Positions 28,001 to 36,433 of a stretch of DNA of 64,000 nucleotides are shown here, in pieces. The position numbers and the translations under genes are program-made. Numbering within the stretch: position 1 is the stretch's first letter; every line of letters begins with the position of its first letter. The stretch comes from Paludisphaera mucosa (GTDB taxonomy: Bacteria; Planctomycetota; Planctomycetia; Isosphaerales; Isosphaeraceae): positions 2,914,001 to 2,978,000 of the forward strand of contig NZ_JARRAG010000002.1 of NCBI RefSeq assembly GCF_029589435.1, given 5' to 3'. The notes below the pieces were generated by a model that made no database searches, was not told the DNA's origin, and saw only the letters and a program-made list of their open reading frames with translations.

Positions 28001-31000
28001 CTGGGGCAGATCTCGGTCGGCTCGCTGATGACGTCGCTGTTCCAGAAACTGGGCGTCCGCCCCGTCGCCGCGGTCGGCTACAGCCTGGGCGAGTCCGCCG
28101 CGCTCGTCTCGCTCGGGGCCTGGGACGATCGCGACGCCATGGTTCGGCGGCTGATGGACTCGCCGCTCTTCGCCACCGAGCTGGCCGGCCCCTGCCTGGC
28201 CGCGCGGCGAGTCTGGGGGCTCGCGGACGACGAGCCCGTCGACTGGGTCGCGGCGCTCGTCCCGCGCTCGCTCGAACAGGTGCAGTCGGCGATCGGTCTC
28301 GAAGCTCGCGTGTACGTCCTGATTCGCAACGCGGCCGACGAGGTCGTGATCGGCGGTCGGGGCGACGCCGTGCGTCGCGTGATCGAGACGATCGGGTGCC
28401 CGGTCCTGCCGCTGCCGATGGTCAGCACCGTCCACTGCCCGATCGGCCGCGACGTCGAGCCGGCCTACCGGACGCTCCACGAGCTGAAGACGTCGCCCGT
28501 GCCCGACGTCACGTTTTACAGCGGCGTCTGGGGGAGCGGCTACCATCCCGACCACGGCACCGCGACGGCCGCCGTCACCGCGCAGGCCTCGCGGATGATC
28601 GATTATCCGGCGGTCGTCGAGAAGGTCTACGCCCACGGCGTCCGCGTGTTCGTCGAGATGGGGCCCGGCGCCGGCTGCACCCGCCTCGTCGGTCGCATCC
28701 TCCAGGGCCGTCCCCACCTGGCGGTCGCCGCCGACGAGGCTGAAGGCGACGCGCTCCGATCCGTCTTACGGGCCATCGGGGCCCTGATCGCCGCGGGCGT
28801 GCCCGTCGACCTGGACTTCCTCTACGCTCGCGTAGAGGATCGCCCGGCCGCGGGCCGCGAAGAGGGCGTCCGGGAGATCGTCGTCGTGCGCCGCGACCCG
28901 CCTCTTCGGCTGCCGACGCCTCCCCGTATCGCGCGTCCCGTCGCGGCCGTCTCTACGTCCGTCGTCACTGAACCGATCTCCATCCCGGACCCTGCCGCGA
29001 GCCTCACGCCAGCCATGCCCGAACCGATCCTCACGCCGACCCTCTCGCCGTTGAGCCGCAGCTTCCTGGCCTCGCAGCAGGCGACGGCCGACGCCCACGA
29101 GGTCTTCCTGCGGCTCTCACGCTCTTATACCGATGCGCTCGGCCGGCAAGCCGGGGCCGTGCTCGACGCCATCGGCTCGGGCGAGTCGTGGAGCCCCGCG
29201 ATGGCGACGCCCGTCGCCGAAGTCACGCCCCTCGCGCCGCGGCGGTCCGACGTTGCCCTGGACCGCGACCAGTGCCTGGAATACGCCGTTGGCTCGATCG
29301 CGGCGGTTCTGGGGCCCGAGTACGCCGAGATCGACGCCCACCCTACGAGGGTGCGGTTGCCGGACGAGCCGCTCATGCTCGTCGACCGGATTATGAGCGT
29401 CGAGGGGACCCAGTTCTCGCTCGACCATGGCCGGGTCGTGACCGAGCACGACGTGCTCCACGACGGCTGGTATCTCGACGGCGGCCGAATCGCGGCCTGC
29501 GTGGCGATCGAGGCCGGGCAGGCCGACCTCTTCCTCTCGGGCTGGCTGGGGATCGATTTCGTCACCAAGGGCCACGCCGTCTACCGGCTCCTCGACGCCA
29601 CCGTGACGTTCCACGGCCCGCTGCCCGCCCCGGGCTCGGTGATCCGCTACGACATCCGGATCAGCGGCTTCTTCCGCCAGGGCGAGACCCACCTCTTCCG
29701 GTTCGAGTTCGTCGGGACCGTCGACGGCGAGCCGTTGCTGACGATGAAGGACGGCTGCGCGGGGTTCTTCTCGGCCGGAGAGCTGGCCGCCGGCAAGGGG
29801 ATCGTCCCCCGGCCGCTCGACTCCCAGCCCCGCGCGGGCAAGCGGCCCGAAGACTGGCGCGAGCTGGCCCCGACCACGCCCTGCAGGCTCGACGCCGCCC
29901 AGGTCGACGCCCTCCGCGCCGGCGACCTGGCCGCGGCGTTCGGTTCGCCCTTCGACCGGCTCGACCTCGCGGATCCGCTGACGTTGCCGGGCGGGCGGAT
30001 GACGCTCGTGCATCGCGTCGAGGCGTTGGACCCGAAGGGGGGCCGCTTCGGCCTGGGCCAGATCCGCGCCGAGGCCGACGTCCATCCCGACGACTGGTTC
30101 ATGGTCTGCCACTTCGTCGACGACCGCGTCATGCCCGGCACGCTCATGTACGAGTGCTGCCTGCACACGCTCCGCATCCTCCTGACCAGGATGGGATGGG
30201 TGGGCGCGGCCGACCGCGTCCGCTTCGAGCCGATGACGGGCGTCGCCAACCGCCTGCGATGCCGGGGCCAGGTGACGGAGTCGACCCGGGTCGTGACCTA
30301 CGAGGTGACGATCAAGGAGTTGGGCTACGGTCCCGAGCCGTTCGCGATCGCCGACGCCCTGATGTACGCCGACGGCAAGCCGGTCGTCGAGTTCACCGAC
30401 ATGGGCCTCCGCCTCGCCGGGACCGACCGCGCCGAGGTCGAGACGCTCTGGGATGCGGCCCGTTCCAAGGAAGGCGGCCCGGCCGCGTCGGCCCTGGTCT
30501 ACGGGCCCGACCAGATGGCGGCGTTCGTCGAGGGGAAGCCGTCGGAGTGCTTCGGCGATCGCTTCCGGCCGTTCGACGAGGGCCGATTCATCGCCCGCTT
30601 GCCCCGACCGCCTTACCAGTTCCTCGACCGAGCGACGATCCTCCAAGGGGCGCTGTGCGAGCAATCCGTCGGGACGACGGCCGTGGCCGAATACGCCGTA
30701 CCGCCCGACGCCTGGTACTTCGACGCCGACCGCCAGCCCCACATGCCCTACGCGGTGCTGCTCGAAGCGGCGCTCCAGCCTTGCGGCTTCGTCTCGGCCT
30801 TCATGGGCTCGGCGCTGTTGAGCGACGAGCCCATGAAGTACCGCAACCTCGGCGGCCGGGCGACGCAGCATCGGGTCATCGACCGGAGCAGCGGCCTTAT
30901 TACCACGACGGTCCGCGTGACCAAGATCAACCGCTCGGGCGGGATGATCCTCCACCATTTCGACATGAGCGTCCGCGACCGCGAGGGCGTCGTCTTCGAC

Positions 31001-31573
31001 GGCGACACCTTTTTCGGCTTCTTCCCGCTCCAGGCGCTCGAGAACCAGGTCGGGATCCGCGAGGCGTCGCCGTACGTGCTCACGCCCGAGGATCGGGCGG
31101 AGTCGCGGTCGTTCCCCCTCCCGGATCGCGCGCCGCTGCCGGAGCGGCGCTGGCGGATGGTGGACCGTATCGTCGCGCTGACCATGACCGGCGGCCCGCG
31201 CGGGCTGGGCTTCGCGGCGGGCGAGACCGACGTCGATCCCTCGGCCTGGTTCTTCCAGGCGCATTTCCTGGGCGACCCGGTCTGGCCCGGGTCATTGGGC
31301 TTGGAATCGCTGCTGCAACTCCTTAAAGTCTTTGCTGAAGCGAGATGGGGCGTCGACGCTCGCACCGTGTTCGATTCGCCCGGGATCGGCGCGGAGCACG
31401 GCTGGACCTACCGCGGCCAGATCACGCCCGGCAACCGCGTCGTGACGACCCAGGCGTGGATCACCGGCGTCGACGACGCGCGACGGCGCGTGACGGCCGA
31501 CGGCCTCCTCTCCGTCGACGGCAAGGTCATCTACCAGATGACGAACTACACGCTCGACGTCCGCCCCGAGTGA
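25022..31573 (+). CDS. pfaC: PfaC-like PUFA synthase: KS-CLF-AT-DH-DH
   Basis: 2183 residues. Ketosynthase (7-455) with C194 in DAACASS, H328 in ECHATGT and H370 in KSNVGH. Chain-length-factor-like second KS (468-830): the active-site Cys position holds E644 (TTSSDEGSG), so it cannot condense. Acyltransferase (about 930-1255) with S1021 in GYSLGES. A linker with a helix (1342-1385) resembling one in PfaA. Two FabA-like dehydratase double hot-dogs (about 1435-1800 and 1820-2183), whose second halves carry CHFVDDRVMPG and AHFLGDPVWPG. The dehydratases create and may isomerise the double bonds. There is no separate pfaB; the AT here probably serves that role. The ATG overlaps the pfaA stop by 4 bp. 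The long open frame upstream of 25022 is a shadow of pfaA. Confidence 0.92.
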   Translation: MTTRRTGGVAIVGFGAAFPGASDAQAFWRLVSEARDAATEVPPGRWLLDPAQAFDPEIARPDRVYTTRGAFLADEALEVDCEGLDVDPALVDRLDPAFRLALRTATEAWRSARTSAVDRSRVGVIFGHIVLPTETTSAFTRATIGREIEEALGVAALEPYQFEPRNAFPAGAPARLVAQALGLGGAAYTIDAACASSLYALKLACDELLSGRADAMLAGGVSRPDALYTQMGFSQLRALSARGRAAPFDAEGDGLIVGEGAGLFVLKRLEDAVEQGDAVLGVIRGVGLSNDVRGDLLAPSSEGQLRALRSAYEQAGWEPDDVDLIECHATGTPLGDSVELESLKTLWADLPRPVEPGFCVLGSVKSNVGHMLTAAGAAGLLKVLLAFQHRTRPPTANHRTSSARVPLEGSPFRVLRAAEPWPEPAAGRPRRAAISGFGFGGINAHVLIEEWTGENAGPATAREASAAEAVAIVGLAARFGRDSDLDAFERRVLAGEPGEVGREARIEELGLRLGRFRIPPRELEEMLLQQSATLLVTADAIADANWSPESALSSGVLVGLGLDLNATNFQLRWWLESRASAWNREQGWELTDVELAAWVAEACDAIQPALTANRTMGSLGGLVASRIAREFRIGGPSFTTSSDEGSGLDALRIAADWLARGELDSAIVAAVDLAADPRTSLAARRLAAESGLEGLKTGDCVVAMVLKRRNDALRDGDRIYAILGDHKSGLPAIILDAPRGSLGWTGAAEGLATVAAAALALDRSVVPPSGRWSGGTADGRSPSYWPHNRDEGTRSSRVEVRGLDGTSRSIVLEAVESDGVRPLDPAPIALFSVYGGSVEERLRRLDELATLVSGVGERTIDQMAAAWWRVACEHASDGPGLSFLAADAASLARAVAEARDDLTSGHPASRSRPTADVEVFEPAADGDGPPLVAFTYPGLGAAYPQMGAEVSALWPELMRDLEKRYATLRDQFVPERWWNGPGSIPCDDHRPAILGQISVGSLMTSLFQKLGVRPVAAVGYSLGESAALVSLGAWDDRDAMVRRLMDSPLFATELAGPCLAARRVWGLADDEPVDWVAALVPRSLEQVQSAIGLEARVYVLIRNAADEVVIGGRGDAVRRVIETIGCPVLPLPMVSTVHCPIGRDVEPAYRTLHELKTSPVPDVTFYSGVWGSGYHPDHGTATAAVTAQASRMIDYPAVVEKVYAHGVRVFVEMGPGAGCTRLVGRILQGRPHLAVAADEAEGDALRSVLRAIGALIAAGVPVDLDFLYARVEDRPAAGREEGVREIVVVRRDPPLRLPTPPRIARPVAAVSTSVVTEPISIPDPAASLTPAMPEPILTPTLSPLSRSFLASQQATADAHEVFLRLSRSYTDALGRQAGAVLDAIGSGESWSPAMATPVAEVTPLAPRRSDVALDRDQCLEYAVGSIAAVLGPEYAEIDAHPTRVRLPDEPLMLVDRIMSVEGTQFSLDHGRVVTEHDVLHDGWYLDGGRIAACVAIEAGQADLFLSGWLGIDFVTKGHAVYRLLDATVTFHGPLPAPGSVIRYDIRISGFFRQGETHLFRFEFVGTVDGEPLLTMKDGCAGFFSAGELAAGKGIVPRPLDSQPRAGKRPEDWRELAPTTPCRLDAAQVDALRAGDLAAAFGSPFDRLDLADPLTLPGGRMTLVHRVEALDPKGGRFGLGQIRAEADVHPDDWFMVCHFVDDRVMPGTLMYECCLHTLRILLTRMGWVGAADRVRFEPMTGVANRLRCRGQVTESTRVVTYEVTIKELGYGPEPFAIADALMYADGKPVVEFTDMGLRLAGTDRAEVETLWDAARSKEGGPAASALVYGPDQMAAFVEGKPSECFGDRFRPFDEGRFIARLPRPPYQFLDRATILQGALCEQSVGTTAVAEYAVPPDAWYFDADRQPHMPYAVLLEAALQPCGFVSAFMGSALLSDEPMKYRNLGGRATQHRVIDRSSGLITTTVRVTKINRSGGMILHHFDMSVRDREGVVFDGDTFFGFFPLQALENQVGIREASPYVLTPEDRAESRSFPLPDRAPLPERRWRMVDRIVALTMTGGPRGLGFAAGETDVDPSAWFFQAHFLGDPVWPGSLGLESLLQLLKVFAEARWGVDARTVFDSPGIGAEHGWTYRGQITPGNRVVTTQAWITGVDDARRRVTADGLLSVDGKVIYQMTNYTLDVRPE

Positions 31574-31616
31574 TCGACATCCTCCCAGCCAACCGGTGGC
31601 CGCCCTGATGGCATCG

Positions 31617-32669
31617 ATGAAATATCAGAACGTCTTCGTGGAGGCGTTCGGCTACGAGGTCGCCCCGGTGGTCGTCTCGTCGGCCGAGCTGGAAGAGCGG
31701 CTCGCGCCGGTGTACGACCGGCTGCACCTCAACGTCGGCCAGCTCGAGGCCCTGACCGGGATCGTCGAGCGGCGCTGGTGGGAGGTGGGCCACCGCGTCT
31801 CCGACGGCGCGGTCGTCGCGGCCTCGCGGGCGCTCGAGGCGGCCGACCTGCCGGCCGACAAGGTCGAGGCCGTGGTCTACGGCGGCGTCTGCCGCGAGCA
31901 CTACGAGCCCGCCACGGCCTGCCGGGTTGCGTCGGAGCTGTCCGTCAACCCGGGGGCCGTCGTCCACGACGTGAGCAACGCCTGCCTCGGGGTGATCGAC
32001 GGCATGATCGACGTCGCCAATCGGATCGAGCTGGGCCAGATCCGCGCGGGGCTCGTCGTGGCCTGCGAGACGGCCCGCGAGATCAACGACGTGATGATCG
32101 CGCGGATGCTCCAGAACCCCACGATGGACTTCTTCAAGCACGCCCTGGCGACGCTGACCGGCGGTTCGGGGGCCGTCGCCGTGCTGCTGACCGACGCCTC
32201 GCTCTCGCGCTCGAAGCGGCGACGGCTGCTCGGCGGCGCGGTGCGCACGGCCCCGCAGCACCACGAGCTTTGCCGCTGGGGCGTCGAGGACGCCGACCCG
32301 GCGACGCCCGGCCTGCTCCGCGCGTTCACGTCGACCGACTCCGCCGCCGTCCTGAGCCACGGAGTCGAGCTGGGGGTCAAGACCTGGCAGGCGTTCCTGG
32401 GCAGCCTGGGCTGGATCAAGGAGAAGGTCGACCGCGTGATCTGCCACCAGGTGGGGGGCTCGCACCGCGACGCCATCCTGCGGTCGATCGGGGTGCCGAT
32501 CGAGAAGGACTTCTCGACGTTCGCCTACCTCGGCAACATGGGGACCGTGGCCCTGCCCCTGACCGCCGCCATCGCCGAGGACCGCGGCGTCCTCCGCCCC
32601 GGCGATCGGACCGCGTTCCTGGGGATCGGCAGCGGTTTGAACTGCCTGATGCTGGGGTTGGAGTGGTGA
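31617..32669 (+). CDS. oleA: OleA-like acyl-CoA/acyl-ACP head-to-head condensing thiolase
   Basis: 350 residues of the FabH/OleA thiolase family. C123 lies in VSNACLGVIDG, H277 in ICHQVGGSH and N307 in YLGNMGTVALP. The N-terminus MKYQNVFVEAFGYE and the end GIGSGLNCLMLGLEW match OleA closely. OleA joins two fatty acyl thioesters head to head to give a 2-alkyl-3-ketoacid. ATG 31617 is preferred over GTG 31596 and ATG 31608, because OleA proteins usually begin a few residues before the first strand. It lies 43 bp after pfaC, the largest gap in the array. The acyl donors may be the Pfa products (inference). Confidence 0.9.
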   Translation: MKYQNVFVEAFGYEVAPVVVSSAELEERLAPVYDRLHLNVGQLEALTGIVERRWWEVGHRVSDGAVVAASRALEAADLPADKVEAVVYGGVCREHYEPATACRVASELSVNPGAVVHDVSNACLGVIDGMIDVANRIELGQIRAGLVVACETAREINDVMIARMLQNPTMDFFKHALATLTGGSGAVAVLLTDASLSRSKRRRLLGGAVRTAPQHHELCRWGVEDADPATPGLLRAFTSTDSAAVLSHGVELGVKTWQAFLGSLGWIKEKVDRVICHQVGGSHRDAILRSIGVPIEKDFSTFAYLGNMGTVALPLTAAIAEDRGVLRPGDRTAFLGIGSGLNCLMLGLEW

Positions 32670-32674
32670 TCGGG

Positions 32675-33631
32675 ATGACGACGACGGCCGCGCTTCGCAC
32701 TTCGAGCCCCGAATTGTCCGCGTTCCTCGCCGCCCACCCCGGCCGCGACTGGAAGCGCGACGGGATCCGCCAGCACTACCTCGACGAGGGCCATGGACCG
32801 CCGGTCGTGATGGTCCACGGCAACCCGACTTGGTCGTTCTATTATCGCCGGCTGGTCGAGGCGCTCAGCCCGACCCACCGCGCAATCGTCCCCGACCACA
32901 TCGGCTGCGGCCTCTCCGACAAGCCCGACGACTCGCGGTACCGCTACACCCTGGAGAGCCGCGTCGACGACCTGGAACGCCTGCTCGACCACCTTGGCGT
33001 CCGCGAACGCGTCTCGCTCGTCGTCCACGATTGGGGCGGGATGATCGGGACCGCCTACGCCGCTCGGCACCCCGAGCGGATCGCGAAGATGGTCGTCATG
33101 AACACGGCCGGCTTCCACATGCCGGCCGCCAAGTCGTTCCCCTGGGCGCTCCACGTCTGCCGCGACACGCCCCTGGGCGCCTGGACGGTCCGAGGCCTGA
33201 ACGCCTTCGCACGCGGCACGGCCTGGATCGGCTGCAAGAACGAGCGGATGCCGCGGTCGCTCCGCGACGCCTACGCCGCGCCTTACGACGACTGGTCCAA
33301 CCGCATCGCCATCCACCGTTTCGTCCAGGACATCCCGCTCCGCCCCGGCGACCGGGCGTACGACCTGGTGAGCTGGGTCCAGGACCGCCTTCCGCTGCTC
33401 GCGGAGGTCCCGATGCTCCTGGCCTGGGGTATGAAGGATTTCGTCTTCGACGAGCCGTTCCTCAAAGAGTGGGAGCGTCGCTTCCCGGCCGCCGAGGTCC
33501 ACCGCTACCCGAACGCCGGCCATTACGTCCTGGAAGACGAGGCCGCGAGCCTGGTCCCCCGGATCCGGGACTTCCTGGCCGGGACCGGAACCAGGCCGAC
33601 GGGGGGGCGAGCCGATGGCTCCGAGGGCTGA
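32675..33631 (+). CDS. oleB: OleB-like alpha/beta hydrolase (beta-lactone decarboxylase)
   Basis: 318 residues of the haloalkane-dehalogenase-like alpha/beta hydrolase branch. The oxyanion motif is VHGNPTWSF, the nucleophile is D119 in VVHDWGG and the catalytic His is in NAGHYVLEDE. An Asp nucleophile, unlike the Ser of esterases, fits OleB, which opens and decarboxylates the beta-lactone to a cis-olefin. The start is ATG 32675; GTG 32666, overlapping the oleA stop, is also possible. It is a stand-alone OleB, not the OleBC fusion of actinobacteria. It overlaps oleC by 17 bp. Confidence 0.88.
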   Translation: MTTTAALRTSSPELSAFLAAHPGRDWKRDGIRQHYLDEGHGPPVVMVHGNPTWSFYYRRLVEALSPTHRAIVPDHIGCGLSDKPDDSRYRYTLESRVDDLERLLDHLGVRERVSLVVHDWGGMIGTAYAARHPERIAKMVVMNTAGFHMPAAKSFPWALHVCRDTPLGAWTVRGLNAFARGTAWIGCKNERMPRSLRDAYAAPYDDWSNRIAIHRFVQDIPLRPGDRAYDLVSWVQDRLPLLAEVPMLLAWGMKDFVFDEPFLKEWERRFPAAEVHRYPNAGHYVLEDEAASLVPRIRDFLAGTGTRPTGGRADGSEG

Positions 33632-35339
33632 CGCGGTCGTCGAAGGCAGGCCCGGCGCCTCGACCAACATCGCGGGCCGGCTCCACGACATCGCCCTGCT
33701 CCAGCCGCACCGCGCTGCGGTCGTGGTCCCGCAGGGCCGGGGCGCGGCGGGGAAGATGCGCTACGCGCACTTCACCTTCCGCCAGCTCGACGCCGACAGC
33801 GACGCCCTCGCCGCCGGCCTGATCGCCGACGGCGTCGAGCGGGGGACGCGTGCGGCCGTGATGGTGCCCCCCGGCCTGGATTTCTTCGCCCTGGTCTTCG
33901 GCCTGTTCAAGGCGGGCGTCGTCCCGGTCCTGATCGACCCGGGGATGGGTCTCAGGAGCCTCGGCCAGTGCATGGACGAGGCCGAGCCTGCGCTCTTCAT
34001 CGGCATCGGCAAGGCCCTGGTCGCCCGCCGCCTGCTGGGATGGGGCGGCCGCACCGTGCATCGGACGATCCTCGCGGGCCGCGGCGGTCGCCTGCCGATT
34101 CTCCGCGGGCGATCGCTCGACGACCTGCGCTCGCGCGGGCGCGCCGCAATCGCCGGCGGCCACGTCGCTGCCCCGGTCATGCGGGGCGTCCGCGGCGACG
34201 AGCCGGCGGCCATCCTGTTCACCAGCGGGAGCACCGGCCCGCCCAAGGGGGCGGTCTACACGCACGCGATCTTCGAGGCCCAGGTCGCCTGTTTTCGGAA
34301 CCTCTACGACATCCGGCCCGGCGAGGTCGACCTCTGCACCTTCCCGCTCTTCGCCCTCTTCGCCCCCGCCCTGGGGATGACTTCGGTGGTGCCGCGGATG
34401 AACCCGACGCGGCCGGCGAAGGTCGAGCCCGCCAGCCTGTTCGAGGCGGTCGACGACTTCGGGCCCACGAACCTGTTCGGCTCGCCGGCGCTGCTGAAGC
34501 GAGTCGGACCGGCGGGCGTGGCCGCGGAGATGAAGCTGCCGACCTTGCGGCGGGTCGTCACGGCCGGCGCCCCGTCCTCGCCCCGGGTGCTGGAGACGTT
34601 CGCCCGGCTGCTCGCCCCCCCCGCGCAGGTCTTCACGCCCTACGGCGCGACGGAGTCGCTCCCGGTCGCCTCGATCGGCAGCGATGAGATCCTCGGCGAG
34701 ACTCGTCACGAAACCGATCGGGGCCGCGGCGTCTGCGTCGGCTTCCCCTGCTCGACGGTCCAGGTCCGCATCATCCGCATCGACGACGGCCCGATCGCGA
34801 CCTGGAGCGACGACCTGGAGACGGCCCAGGGCGAGATCGGCGAAGTCGTCGTCTCGGGCCCCGTCGTCACCCGGGAGTACTTCGGCCGCCCCGAGGCCAC
34901 CGCCCTCGCCAAGATCGCCGACCCCGAGCGTGGGACGTTCCACCACCGGATGGGGGACGTCGGCTACCTTGACGATCGCGGCCGGCTCTGGTTCTGCGGC
35001 CGGAAGTCGCATCGGGTCGTGCTGGTCGACGAGACGCTCTTCACGATCTGCTGCGAGGGGGTGTTCAACGCCCACCCCGACGTGGCCCGCACCGCGCTCG
35101 TCGGGGTCGACCGGCCTTCGGGCAGGGTCCCGGTCCTCTGCGTCGAGCCGGCCCGTCGCCTCGGCCGGAGGGATCGCGCCCGGGTCCGCGACGAACTGAC
35201 GGCCTTGGGCGCGGAGCACGAGCACACGCGGAAGATCAAGACGATCCTGTTCCACCGCTCGTTCCCGGTCGACATCCGCCACAATTCCAAGATCTTCCGC
35301 GAGAAGCTGGCGGCGTGGGCCGCGGGGAAGACGCCATGA
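33615..35339 (+). CDS. oleC: OleC-like beta-lactone synthetase (AMP-binding family)
   Basis: 574 residues of the acyl-AMP ligase superfamily. The ATP-binding P-loop is ILFTSGSTGPPKGAVYTH and the adenine motif YGATESLPVASI. The hinge region RMGDVGYLDDRGRLWFCGRKSH and the C-terminal KIKTILFHRSFPVDIRHNSKI are typical of OleC. OleC activates the 2-alkyl-3-hydroxyacid carboxylate with ATP and closes it to a beta-lactone. The start lies inside the oleB 3' end and the stop overlaps the oleD start (ATGA), so translational coupling is expected. A general fatty acyl-CoA ligase is unlikely, given the neighbours. Confidence 0.9.
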   Translation: MAPRADAVVEGRPGASTNIAGRLHDIALLQPHRAAVVVPQGRGAAGKMRYAHFTFRQLDADSDALAAGLIADGVERGTRAAVMVPPGLDFFALVFGLFKAGVVPVLIDPGMGLRSLGQCMDEAEPALFIGIGKALVARRLLGWGGRTVHRTILAGRGGRLPILRGRSLDDLRSRGRAAIAGGHVAAPVMRGVRGDEPAAILFTSGSTGPPKGAVYTHAIFEAQVACFRNLYDIRPGEVDLCTFPLFALFAPALGMTSVVPRMNPTRPAKVEPASLFEAVDDFGPTNLFGSPALLKRVGPAGVAAEMKLPTLRRVVTAGAPSSPRVLETFARLLAPPAQVFTPYGATESLPVASIGSDEILGETRHETDRGRGVCVGFPCSTVQVRIIRIDDGPIATWSDDLETAQGEIGEVVVSGPVVTREYFGRPEATALAKIADPERGTFHHRMGDVGYLDDRGRLWFCGRKSHRVVLVDETLFTICCEGVFNAHPDVARTALVGVDRPSGRVPVLCVEPARRLGRRDRARVRDELTALGAEHEHTRKIKTILFHRSFPVDIRHNSKIFREKLAAWAAGKTP

Positions 35340-36355
35340 GCCTCGATCCCGACCGGCCCGTGCTGGTCACCGGCGGCGGCGGATTCCTCGGCTCGGCCGT
35401 GGTCGCGATGCTCCGCGAACGCGGCCAGCCCGTGAGATCCCTGACGCGGAGGCATTACCCGCGCCTCGACGCCCTGGGGGCCGAGCAGGTCGAGGGCGAC
35501 GTCGCGGACGTCGCGACGGTCGACCGCGCCGCGGCAGGTTGCCAGGCCGTCTTCCACGTCGCGGCCAAGGCGGGCCTCTGGGGCCCCGAGCACGAATACC
35601 GCCGCACCAACGTCGTCGGCACCGAGAACGTCCTCGCCGCCTGCCGCAAGCACGGCGTCCGCAAGGCGGTCTACACCAGCTCGCCGAGCGTCGTCTTCCA
35701 CGGCACCGACCTCGAAGGGGTCGACGAGTCGGTCCCCTACCCCGACCATTACGAGGCCGCTTACCCCGAGACGAAGGCCATCGCCGAAAGGCTCGTGCTG
35801 GAGGCGAACGACGAGGCCCTGGCGACCGTGGTCCTCCGGCCGCATCTGATCTGGGGGCCCGGCGACAACAACATCCTGCCGCGGATCTACGCCCGCGCCC
35901 GCGCCAATCGGCTCTTCCGGATCGGCCGTCGTAACCCCCTGATCGACCTGACTTACATCGACAACGCCGCCGCGGCGCACCTGCTCGCGGCCGACAAGCT
36001 CGACGTGGGCTCGGCGATCGCCGGCAAGGTGTACTTCATCGCCCAGGGGCAGCCGGTGCCGCTCTGGGACATGGTCGACCGCTTCCTGGAGATCGCCCAC
36101 CTGCCTCCGGTGAGGCGGACCGTCCCGCGCGGCCTGGCGATCGCGATCGGCAGGGCCCTCGAGGGCGTCTACCGGACCTTCCGGCTCAAAGGCGAGCCCA
36201 GGATGACCCGGTTCCTCGCCCACGAGCTGTCCACGGCCCATTGGTACAACCTCGAAGCCGCGCGCCGAGACCTCGGCTACGCCCCCCACGTCGGCATCGA
36301 GGAAGGCCTGCGCCGGCTCGCCGCCTCGCTGCACGAAGGCCCGCCCGCGACTTGA
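35336..36355 (+). CDS. oleD: OleD-like NAD(P)-dependent 2-alkyl-3-ketoacid reductase
   Basis: 339 residues of the extended short-chain dehydrogenase family. The nucleotide motif VLVTGGGGFLGSAVV is at the N-terminus, the catalytic Ser in VYTSSPSVVFHG and the Tyr-x3-Lys in YPETKAIAE. OleD reduces the 2-alkyl-3-ketoacid made by OleA to the 3-hydroxyacid used by OleC. ATG 35336 overlaps the oleC stop. It is the last gene of the array. A 7-bp GCCCGCG/CGCGGGC hairpin spans its stop codon. Confidence 0.9.
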   Translation: MSLDPDRPVLVTGGGGFLGSAVVAMLRERGQPVRSLTRRHYPRLDALGAEQVEGDVADVATVDRAAAGCQAVFHVAAKAGLWGPEHEYRRTNVVGTENVLAACRKHGVRKAVYTSSPSVVFHGTDLEGVDESVPYPDHYEAAYPETKAIAERLVLEANDEALATVVLRPHLIWGPGDNNILPRIYARARANRLFRIGRRNPLIDLTYIDNAAAAHLLAADKLDVGSAIAGKVYFIAQGQPVPLWDMVDRFLEIAHLPPVRRTVPRGLAIAIGRALEGVYRTFRLKGEPRMTRFLAHELSTAHWYNLEAARRDLGYAPHVGIEEGLRRLAASLHEGPPAT

Positions 36356-36362
36356 CGCGGGC
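36343..36362 (+). terminator. Possible terminator at the end of the pfa-ole array
   Basis: GCCCGCG, a 6-nt loop and CGCGGGC form a hairpin over the oleD stop codon, followed by more GC-rich sequence (GGGCCCCGGGCCC). No T-run follows, so intrinsic termination is doubtful. Confidence 0.25.
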
Positions 36363-36433
36363 CCCGGGCCCGGCGATGGTTGGCGCATCATGATCTCGAC
36401 CGCGAGCCACGCCTCGACGAGGAGAGCCCCGCG

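Noticed and set aside
29117-31264. 715-codon open frame on the minus strand inside pfaC
   Set aside because: It is antisense to conserved dehydratase domains. The protein is Arg/Gly/Asp-biased without domains, a usual by-product of high GC.
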